A stretch of 9,657 nucleotides of DNA from Flavobacteriaceae bacterium (GTDB taxonomy: Bacteria; Bacteroidota; Bacteroidia; Flavobacteriales; Flavobacteriaceae). Both the position numbers and the translations under genes were made by a program. The notes under the pieces are model-generated. The model saw nothing but the letters and a program-made list of their open reading frames with translations, did no database searches and was not told where the DNA came from. Shown here in pieces: positions 1 through 5,237 of this stretch; position 1 is the first letter of the stretch, and every line of letters starts with the position of its first letter. The stretch spans positions 1-9,657 of the forward strand of contig JAENXB010000101.1 of assembly GCA_016649785.1 (NCBI GenBank), given 5' to 3'.

Positions 1-702
1 AATGATTTAAATGAAGCTGAAGCCATTCGTGGCCTGTCGTCCTACACAGACAGGTTGCTTGAAACCTTCAGGGATTTTGCCATTACTTATAATATCAACA
101 TCATAACCGGAAGTATGCCCCAGGTGATAGGGGAACATATGTATAATGTTGGCTTTTTATGCAGAAGGGACGGAAGTGTTGAACGCTATGAAAAATTGCA
201 TATTACCTCGGCTGAAGAATCTGCCTGGGGAATGAAAGGCGGGACCAAACTGCAAACTTTTGATACCGATTGCGGAAAAATAGGAATTTTGATTTGCTAC
301 GATATCGAATTCCCCGAGTTATCCAGAATTTTAGCCGAAGAAGGAATGAATATCCTTTTTGTGCCGTTTATGACCGATACCCAAAACGGGTATTCCAGGG
401 TGAAGATATGTGCCCAGGCCCGGGCGGTAGAAAATGAATGTTATGTGGCAATTGCAGGATCTGTGGGAAATTTGCCCAAAGTGAATAACATGGATATACA
501 ATATGCCCAAAGTGCCGTGTTTACACCTTCAGATTTTGCTTTTCCGGTAAATGGAATTAAGGCTGAAGCCACTCCAAATACGGAAAGTACCTTGCTGGTG
601 GATGTAGATTTGGACTTGCTCAAGGAATTGCACAACTTTGGAAGTGTTCGAAATATGAAAGACAGGAGAAAGGATCTGTATTCCTTAAAAAGGAAAAAGT
701 AA
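1..702 (+). CDS. Carbon-nitrogen hydrolase (nitrilase superfamily), C-terminal part, 5' truncated by window
   Basis: The reading frame is open from base 1 to the TAA at 700-702, giving the last 233 residues; the start lies outside the window. Two of the three nitrilase catalytic residues are visible: the Lys in YEKLHIT (codon 193-195) and the nucleophilic Cys in ILICYDIEFPE (codon 295-297). The catalytic Glu would lie upstream. Enzymes of this superfamily hydrolyse amides or nitriles through a Cys thioester in the cytoplasm. The stretch from KLHIT through the WGMKGG segment and the C-terminal NMKDRRKDLY resembles the hydrolase half of fused GNAT acetyltransferase/nitrilase proteins (B. subtilis YhcX type), so a GNAT domain may sit before the window; that is inference. 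The substrate is unknown. It is convergent with the minus-strand cluster and probably unrelated to it. Confidence 0.9.
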   Translation, partial: NDLNEAEAIRGLSSYTDRLLETFRDFAITYNINIITGSMPQVIGEHMYNVGFLCRRDGSVERYEKLHITSAEESAWGMKGGTKLQTFDTDCGKIGILICYDIEFPELSRILAEEGMNILFVPFMTDTQNGYSRVKICAQARAVENECYVAIAGSVGNLPKVNNMDIQYAQSAVFTPSDFAFPVNGIKAEATPNTESTLLVDVDLDLLKELHNFGSVRNMKDRRKDLYSLKRKK

Positions 703-875
703 TTCAGAAAATATGGTTTATACCTGGGAAAAATTTAATTTATAGGAATTTCCGTCCAATTCAATCCGGATAAAATTTCCGTTTGAAGGACAATCTTCTA
801 TATAGCTAATTAAAAACCTGCAGATATTATTAATATTGATCTCAGCTTTAAGTTGTGTGAAATTAAGATTTATGA

Positions 876-1097
876 TTAATTTTTTTCCAATACCTGTTTG
901 CGTTCCTCATATTCCTCTTTATTAATTTCACCACTGGCATATCGCTTTTTGAGAATGTCTAATGGCGTTTCTTCCTTTCCTCTGCGACCGCGATAGCCCC
1001 ACGGAGTTAAAAAAACCCATATCAACAATACGATCCATATGAACCACCAAATAAGGTGCATCCCATAGAAATTTCCGTCATCATACATGTGCCACAT
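876..1097 (-). CDS. Small SHOCT-domain membrane protein (copy 1)
   Basis: This 73-residue protein has a short Met/His/Asp-containing N-terminus, one Trp-rich transmembrane helix (about residues 14-31), a basic linker (GYRGRRGK) and a C-terminal SHOCT motif (about 44-71: PLDILKKRYASGEINKEEYEE). SHOCT domains are short helical oligomerisation modules at the C-terminus of many small membrane proteins; the exact role is unknown. It is the last gene of the minus-strand cluster, 22 bp after the previous SHOCT gene. It is clearly paralogous to the SHOCT gene at 4498-4710: both share GMH..WW.IWIV in the membrane segment and P-L-[DE]-I-L-K-K in the SHOCT domain. No SD-like sequence is visible. The family call is solid; the function is unassigned. 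Confidence 0.85.
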   Translation of the reverse strand: MWHMYDDGNFYGMHLIWWFIWIVLLIWVFLTPWGYRGRRGKEETPLDILKKRYASGEINKEEYEERKQVLEKN

Positions 1098-1119
1098 AAT
1101 TTTTAGATTTTAATTGTTA

Positions 1120-1314
1120 TTACTTCTCCCTTAAGAGTCTTTGAGCCTCTTCAAATTCTTCCTTATTTATCTCTCCCCTTGCAAATCTATCTTCCAATAC
1201 TTCCATGGGAGCTTTATCATTTCTGGCCCTGCCGGGTAATTCAAATTTTCCACGGCTTAAAAACCAGATTAGAATAACAACTGCAAATACTATTATAACC
1301 CATCCAAACATCAT
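1120..1314 (-). CDS. Small SHOCT-domain membrane protein (copy 2)
   Basis: This 64-residue protein begins with a hydrophobic helix (about residues 3-19), followed by a basic linker and a SHOCT motif (about 36-62: APMEVLEDRFARGEINKEEFEEAQ). It is shorter than the other two copies and lacks their Trp/His-rich periplasmic-side start, so it is the most divergent of the three. The start could be either of two consecutive ATGs (1314 or 1311). It lies 78 bp downstream of the PRPP synthetase gene and 22 bp upstream of the last SHOCT gene on the same strand, so co-transcription is likely. Its function is unknown; it is probably membrane-anchored and may oligomerise with the other copies. Confidence 0.82.
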   Translation of the reverse strand: MMFGWVIIVFAVVILIWFLSRGKFELPGRARNDKAPMEVLEDRFARGEINKEEFEEAQRLLREK

Positions 1315-1392
1315 AGTGTATATATTTTAGTAAAATTAAACAAGCTTATTTTTCTGGTTCTTTTTATCAGTTTACCAATATTAAAATAAAAG

Positions 1393-2295
1393 CTAAACCT
1401 GATGGATTTCCATGCCAATCGCTTCTGCGATATTTTTACTTATATCGATCCGGTTGCTTTTATAGGGAATCGTGTTGCAGGTAATGATGTCTGCCACCCC
1501 TGCATTCAGAAGATCCTGATAGGCATTTTCGGCAAATACTGCGTGAATTCCAATGCAAACCGGAGGTTTCATCCCTGCTTTTTTAAGCTGAACAGTTGTT
1601 TCGATCATTGTTCCGGCAGTGGAAATAATGTCATCAATTAATACGGGAGTGTGATTTTTGTAGGCATCTACCTGTGGCAGGGATACTAACACCTTCCTAT
1701 CTCCAAGTCTTGTTTTTTCCAACACAATAAAAGATGCTCCGGCGTCTTTTGCGACTTTGGAAACCCATTGTTTGCTTTCGATGTCTGGCCCTATCAAAAC
1801 AGGGTTTTTAATATTCATCTTTATCCATTCCGAAATAAGTTTTGCAGAATGAATTACCTTATTCGGGATATTGTAAACCTCATTTAATGATTTTTTTCGG
1901 TGCAAATGAGGATCAACTGTTATCAGGCTTTCTGCAAATACTGAGACAAGTTTCCCAAAGTATTTTGATGTTATACCTTCACCAGGAGTAAACCGCTTAT
2001 CCTGTCTCATATAAGCCAAATATGGTGCGACAAGACAAATGCTTTCCGCACCCAGATCTTTGGCTGTTTTGGAAAGGAAATAAAGCGGTAATAGTTTATT
2101 ATCGGGCTGATGTAAAGTACAAACCAATATTACCCGTTTATTTTTAACATCAGATTGAATTTGAACATAAGTTTCCCCATCGGGGAATTGACGAATAACA
2201 GAGACTCCTTTTTCAACATTCAAATGCAAGGCCAGTTTTTCTGTCAATTCTTCGTTGCCGGGAAGGGCAAAAAGTATGGTTCCCTGTTTTTTCAT
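1393..2295 (-). CDS. prs: Ribose-phosphate pyrophosphokinase (PRPP synthetase)
   Basis: Forms phosphoribosyl pyrophosphate from ribose 5-phosphate and ATP, releasing AMP; PRPP feeds nucleotide, NAD, His and Trp synthesis. The 300-residue protein shows the family landmarks: FPDGE near 37-41, PYLAYMRQDKRF at 91-102 (nucleotide loop), DPHLH at 128-132 (metal-binding His region, divergent from the housekeeping DLHAGQ form), KTRLGDRKV at 194-202 (flexible catalytic loop) and the PRPP-binding loop VLIDDIISTAGTM at 218-230. It is somewhat shorter than classical bacterial Prs (about 310-315 residues), and the divergent DPHLH segment suggests a secondary rather than the housekeeping copy. Its ATG directly follows the TAA of the phosphorylase gene with no base between, implying translational coupling and a joint role. 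Substrate specificity is not proven; ribose 1,5-bisphosphate is conceivable given the partner. Confidence 0.9.
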   Translation of the reverse strand: MKKQGTILFALPGNEELTEKLALHLNVEKGVSVIRQFPDGETYVQIQSDVKNKRVILVCTLHQPDNKLLPLYFLSKTAKDLGAESICLVAPYLAYMRQDKRFTPGEGITSKYFGKLVSVFAESLITVDPHLHRKKSLNEVYNIPNKVIHSAKLISEWIKMNIKNPVLIGPDIESKQWVSKVAKDAGASFIVLEKTRLGDRKVLVSLPQVDAYKNHTPVLIDDIISTAGTMIETTVQLKKAGMKPPVCIGIHAVFAENAYQDLLNAGVADIITCNTIPYKSNRIDISKNIAEAIGMEIHQV

Positions 2296-3798
2296 TTATT
2301 CAATGGTTAATATATCAGTTTGGGAATTGTAATACTCCATGGCATATTCCAGTTCACCCCTGGATTCAGCATAGATTATATATAAGGTTTGTCCTTTTTC
2401 CACCTCAATACCTATTGGGGCCATAAAATCAATGCCGGCCTCCTTATCGCTTGGTGCTCCGGCAAGTTTCGCTATTTTGGCAAGCCTTCTGTTATCTACT
2501 TTTATCACGGTTCCTGCAAGATCTGCCTTAATTTCATGTTTATACAAGGCAAGTTTTGGTTCTGTAAACCTTCCCTGCGCATTACAAATGGCCTTGAACT
2601 TCTTATAAGCCTCCCCGGATTCAAGTATTTTCCTGGCTTTTTCATTTCCATCACCCAATTCGACCTTACCTGAGAGTTCCAATAATTCGCCTGCAAGCAG
2701 GATAGCTCTTTCCTTCAAATCTGTTGGGGCGTTTTCTTCATTTCTCAATACGGAAAGAATGTCCCTTGCCTCTAAAGCAGGGCCAATGCCTCTTCCTACA
2801 GGCTGGGTTCCATCTGTAATAACAATTTTCAATTTAATTCCTATGGCGTGTGCTACTTTTTCCATTTCAACTTTAAGCTTATTGGCAGCCTCAATGCTCC
2901 TGATCTTGGCTGTATCCCCAATAGGCATATCTATTACCACATGGTTGGATCCTGCCGCCGCTTTTTTAGAGAGAACAGATGCGATGAGTTGGCCTTCGCT
3001 GTCCAGATCCAAAGATTTTTCAACCCGGATCAGGATATCATCTGCGGGACTCAATTTCGCAGTACTTCCCCAGGCAATGCAGCCTCCTTCCTTTTCCACC
3101 ACTTTTATAATTTGTGCCATTGTAAGGTTAACAATTGTCATCACTTCCATTGTATCTGCTGTTCCGGCAGGAGATGTGATGGCCCGGGAAGAAGTTTTGG
3201 GCATGGTCAATCCAAAGGCCGTGACTATGGATACTATGATGGGGGTTGTCCTGTTTCCCGGTAGTCCGCCTATACAATGTTTATCTACAACCAATTTATT
3301 TTTCCAACTGAGGCGTTGTCCGGACGAAATCATGGCTTGGGTCAGAAAGGTGATCTCATCACTTGTCATTCGGTTTCCGGCACAGGCCGTGATAAAAGCC
3401 GAAAGATGAACATTGGAATAATTTCCGGAAACAATATCCTCAATGATCTCTTTCAGTTTAATTGCCGAAAGATTATTCCCGTATATTTTTGACCGCACAT
3501 AGCTTAAGGAATTTATGGGATTCAGGTGAGAGATGGTTACATATTTTCCTTCCTTAATTCCTAAAGCAAGAATTGCGCTCTCGGACAAACTGATTTCTTC
3601 CGGTGTTAATATGTCGGTACGAATAACATTCAGGCTGGCAACAATTGATTTTCTGCCACTGGTGATCCGGATACGGGTGAGCGCTTCGAAACCTTCGGAA
3701 ATACATACCTCACAATCTTCCCGCATATAAGCAAAATGTTCGTGCTGGGTATGAATTCCTAATCGTTTAAAACGAAGCCGGTTTACTGAATCTTCCAA
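2296..3798 (-). CDS. Thymidine phosphorylase family protein, long (AMP phosphorylase-like) form
   Basis: This 500-residue protein belongs to the nucleoside phosphorylase family II in its long form. It has an extra N-terminal domain of about 85 residues, the helical and alpha/beta glycosyltransferase-like domains with DKHCIGGLPGNRTT (172-185) and KTSSRAITSPAGTADTME (201-218), and the C-terminal pyrimidine nucleoside phosphorylase domain. The length and the GLPGN-R-TT and SSRAITSPAGTAD segments fit archaeal AMP phosphorylase (AMP + phosphate to adenine + ribose 1,5-bisphosphate) better than classical DeoA (about 440 residues, STGGVGD). AMP as substrate is inference. The start is TTG at 3798: an in-frame TGA lies two sense codons upstream and the next ATG (Met25) would cut into the N-terminal domain. 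A palindrome sits 4 bp before the start, and prs follows with zero spacing. No ribose-bisphosphate isomerase or RuBisCO gene is in the window. Confidence 0.87.
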   Translation of the reverse strand: MEDSVNRLRFKRLGIHTQHEHFAYMREDCEVCISEGFEALTRIRITSGRKSIVASLNVIRTDILTPEEISLSESAILALGIKEGKYVTISHLNPINSLSYVRSKIYGNNLSAIKLKEIIEDIVSGNYSNVHLSAFITACAGNRMTSDEITFLTQAMISSGQRLSWKNKLVVDKHCIGGLPGNRTTPIIVSIVTAFGLTMPKTSSRAITSPAGTADTMEVMTIVNLTMAQIIKVVEKEGGCIAWGSTAKLSPADDILIRVEKSLDLDSEGQLIASVLSKKAAAGSNHVVIDMPIGDTAKIRSIEAANKLKVEMEKVAHAIGIKLKIVITDGTQPVGRGIGPALEARDILSVLRNEENAPTDLKERAILLAGELLELSGKVELGDGNEKARKILESGEAYKKFKAICNAQGRFTEPKLALYKHEIKADLAGTVIKVDNRRLAKIAKLAGAPSDKEAGIDFMAPIGIEVEKGQTLYIIYAESRGELEYAMEYYNSQTDILTIE

Positions 3799-3802
3799 AA
3801 TA

Positions 3803-3816
3803 TATCAATTTTGATA
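3803..3816. promoter_or_regulatory. Palindrome TATCAATTTTGATA, candidate operator upstream of the phosphorylase gene
   Basis: Perfect 6-bp arms (TATCAA/TTGATA) around a TT centre, located 4 bp before the TTG start of the phosphorylase gene. Its core TCAATTTTGA is identical, and in the same orientation, to that of the palindrome at 4909-4922 upstream of the first gene of the minus-strand cluster. Being so near the start codon, it could act as a repressor site or as an RNA element affecting initiation. The regulator is not known. The arms are everted relative to an FNR box, so I do not call it FNR. Confidence 0.45.
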
Positions 3817-3891
3817 GTTTGTTTTAGAATATTTTAGAAGCAACTAAAACAATAGTAAGCTCAATTATTGAAAACAATTGCAACCAACAGG

Positions 3892-3937
3892 AAAAAAACG
3901 CCCAAATATTTACGCAGATAAAATAAAAATCGGGCAT
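3892..3937 (-). terminator. Probable intrinsic terminator after the Met-rich lipoprotein gene
   Basis: Read on the minus strand, ATGCCC (3937-3932) can pair with GGGCGT (3903-3898; one T-G wobble), followed by a run of seven T (3898-3892). The loop is long (28 nt), so the hairpin is not strong. Its position 21 bp after the lipoprotein stop codon and the U-tract fit termination or attenuation. It would split the cluster into SHOCT3-lipoprotein and phosphorylase-prs-SHOCT2-SHOCT1, with a second promoter in about 3799-3890. Confidence 0.45.
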
Positions 3938-3957
3938 TTCCCTGGTGTTGGAATTTT

Positions 3958-4464
3958 TTATTCCTTTTTGTTATTATCCATCATTCCATTATCCATCATT
4001 CCTTTTTTATCCATCTTCATTTTGTCCAGGTTCTGCATATTTGCTTTCATGCATTCCGGGCTCATAATTCCCTTTTCCTGCATGGTTTGCATCATACTTT
4101 GCATCATTGCCCTGTGATTGGCCATCATGCCGGTCATGTTTTTTCTCATAACAGAATCTGTCTGTGCCATTTGCATCATGTTTCCCATCATTCCCTGCAT
4201 CATTCCGGGATTATTTTGCATCATCCCCCGGTTGCCCATCATCATTGACATCATGTCCTGGTTTTGCATCATCATCATTTTAGCGTTTTCGCTCTTCATC
4301 ATAATTTCGCTCATTTCCGTCATCATCTCCTTGTCGTTTGCAATTGTCTGCATAATCTCATGACGTTGGGTTTCATCTTTCAACACCTGGGCGGAGCTTT
4401 TTGGTTGATTGCAGGCAGTCAACATCAGGCTTGTAATTCCTAAAATAAAGATCATTTTTTTCAT
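3958..4464 (-). CDS. Met-rich lipoprotein, probable copper/metal-binding
   Basis: This 168-residue protein starts with a lipoprotein signal peptide: MKK, a hydrophobic stretch and a lipobox LTAC with the lipidated Cys at 18. The mature part is extremely rich in methionine: I count 45 Met overall (about 27%), in MM, MMM and MMMM runs and MMQ..PGMMQGMMGNMM-type patches between residues 47 and 130, with few other side chains that bind metal (His36, His117, Cys138). Met clusters bind Cu(I) or Ag(I) in CusF/CopC/PcoA-type proteins, so periplasmic or outer-membrane copper buffering is the best guess; it is inference from composition, not homology to a named family. It lies 33 bp downstream of SHOCT3 on the same strand and is followed by a likely terminator. 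The C-terminus is Lys/Asp/Met-rich and low-complexity. Confidence 0.82.
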   Translation of the reverse strand: MKKMIFILGITSLMLTACNQPKSSAQVLKDETQRHEIMQTIANDKEMMTEMSEIMMKSENAKMMMMQNQDMMSMMMGNRGMMQNNPGMMQGMMGNMMQMAQTDSVMRKNMTGMMANHRAMMQSMMQTMQEKGIMSPECMKANMQNLDKMKMDKKGMMDNGMMDNNKKE

Positions 4465-4497
4465 AATATTGGTTTTTAGTTGTTTGTATTTAATCGG

Positions 4498-4710
4498 TTA
4501 CTTTTTATCATTTATATCAATGGTTTGTTTCATGGCTTCAAACTGTTCTTTGGTAATCTCCCCTTCAGCAAATTGCTTTTTTAGGATCTCTAAAGGATTT
4601 TTATTTTTAATTCTTTTCCGTGGCCAAAGGAAGATCATAAGGACTATTACAATCCAAATGACCCACCATGTAAAGTGCATTCCCCAATAATATTCATTAT
4701 AAAACTGCAT
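4498..4710 (-). CDS. Small SHOCT-domain membrane protein (copy 3)
   Basis: This 70-residue protein has an aromatic N-terminus (MQFYNEYYWGMH), one transmembrane helix (about 12-29, WWVIWIVIVLMIF), a basic cluster (RKRIKNK) and a C-terminal SHOCT motif (about 38-64: PLEILKKQFAEGEITKEQFE). It is a close paralogue of the gene at 876-1097, sharing the GMH..WW.IWIV membrane segment. It is the first gene of the minus-strand cluster, 33 bp before the Met-rich lipoprotein, and is transcribed away from the 527-bp divergent region. Aromatic, Met and His residues next to the membrane could contact metal or ligand, but no function is established. Confidence 0.85.
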   Translation of the reverse strand: MQFYNEYYWGMHFTWWVIWIVIVLMIFLWPRKRIKNKNPLEILKKQFAEGEITKEQFEAMKQTIDINDKK

Positions 4711-4790
4711 GGTTCTTAGTATATCTTAATTTCTTTTTCCCTCGAACAAAACATTGCGGATTTTATTAAACTAGATATTAAAAGTGCCAA

Positions 4791-4822
4791 CAAAATTATC
4801 CTATCTTAAATAAAAATATAAA
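4791..4822 (-). promoter_or_regulatory. Candidate Bacteroidota-type promoter for SHOCT3 and lipoprotein
   Basis: On the minus strand TAATTTTG (4798-4791) matches the -7 consensus TAnnTTTG exactly. TTTA (4822-4819) lies 20 bp upstream, matching TTTG of the -33 element in three of four bases. Initiation would fall near 4784, leaving a leader of about 70 nt before the ATG at 4710. This is a pattern match only, in A/T-rich DNA. Confidence 0.35.
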
Positions 4823-4826
4823 TATT

Positions 4827-4860
4827 TCAGGAAAAATAAAATGATATTTATCAGGAAAAA
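4827..4860. repeat. 10-bp direct repeat TCAGGAAAAA, two copies 24 bp apart
   Basis: TCAGGAAAAA occurs at 4827-4836 and 4851-4860, each preceded by TATTT at slightly different spacing. The 24-bp period is close to two helical turns, and the pair sits just upstream of the candidate -33 element of the minus-strand promoter, where a dimeric activator would bind. The binding role is inference. Confidence 0.4.
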
Positions 4861-4908
4861 GTGTGACCGTTTAATCTAAATTTTCAGTAAATAATAAATA
4901 CTGTGAAA

Positions 4909-4922
4909 TGTCAATTTTGACA
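4909..4922. promoter_or_regulatory. Palindrome TGTCAATTTTGACA, candidate operator
   Basis: Perfect 6-bp arms (TGTCAA/TTGACA) around TT. It differs from the palindrome at 3803-3816 only by a symmetric exchange at the second and thirteenth positions (G/C versus A/T), the pattern expected for two sites of one dimeric regulator. It lies in the divergent region about 200 bp upstream of the SHOCT3 start and 316 bp upstream of iorA. Confidence 0.45.
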
Positions 4923-5012
4923 AGTTGTTTTTCTTCTGAATTAATTGAACTTATTTATTTGGAATAGCTCCATATTTTATGGATTGTTTAATTTCAAGCG
5001 GGGTATTTCTGG

Positions 5013-5037
5013 TATTTCGTTATAAAAAAACGAAATA
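5013..5037. promoter_or_regulatory. Inverted repeat TATTTCGTT-N7-AACGAAATA
   Basis: Perfect 9-bp arms (5013-5021 and 5029-5037) with a 7-bp A-rich spacer, about 200 bp upstream of iorA. It lies between divergent starts, so it is not placed to end a known gene; an operator or a leader hairpin for iorA is more likely. Its sequence is unrelated to the 14-bp palindromes. Confidence 0.4.
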
Positions 5038-5218
5038 TTCTGTTTTTCAATAATTTATAACCACGGTTCCTGATTTTCATCATATAAAATAACGATGATT
5101 TTTATTAATTTCACGACCAATAGTAATACTTGTCTTTAAACCAGAATTTAATGAAACATCCATTAGACAAATTTTCTCACACAGGGGAATGATTATATGG
5201 ATGTGACAGATGTCCGCT

Positions 5219-5236
5219 AAAACAATAATATAAACA
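5219..5236 (+). repeat. Shared A-rich leader element, copy before iorA
   Basis: The 18 bases AAAACAATAATATAAACA directly before iorA are identical to 7216-7233 before iorB. In both cases one base separates the element from the ATG, and the start codons are followed by AAAA. There is no Shine-Dalgarno sequence; A-rich leaders of this type support initiation in Bacteroidota. Confidence 0.6.
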
Positions 5237-5237
5237 G

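Larger units (their letters stand above)
4711..5237. other. Divergent intergenic regulatory region
   Basis: A 527-bp, strongly A/T-rich gap between the minus-strand SHOCT3 gene and plus-strand iorA. I see no convincing protein gene in it. It holds a candidate Bacteroidota promoter for the minus-strand cluster (4791-4822), a 10-bp direct repeat (4827-4860), a 14-bp palindrome (4909-4922) and a 25-bp inverted repeat (5013-5037). I could not find a good promoter match for iorA. Its length is well above normal for this kind of genome and suggests multi-input control. Confidence 0.6.

Noticed and set aside
718..875. Minus-strand open frame after SHOCT copy 1, reading about 50 codons to a TAA at 718-720 and looking mildly protein-like (…FIRIELDGNSYKLNF…).
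   Set aside because: No ATG, GTG or TTG start in the open stretch and it overlaps the SHOCT gene end in another frame. It may be a remnant of a lost gene or chance; not called.
2759..3409. 216-codon open frame on the plus strand opposite the phosphorylase gene.
   Set aside because: It is antisense to a strongly conserved family protein and shows no recognisable domain; an antisense shadow.
4118..4363. Ile/Met/Cys-rich open frame on the plus strand opposite the lipoprotein gene.
   Set aside because: It is the reverse complement of Met codon runs (CAT repeats), which creates a hydrophobic pseudo-protein.
4770..4790. Possible sigma-54 promoter on the minus strand (TTGGCAC).
   Set aside because: The TGGCAC half is present but there is no GC/TTGC element at the required spacing.
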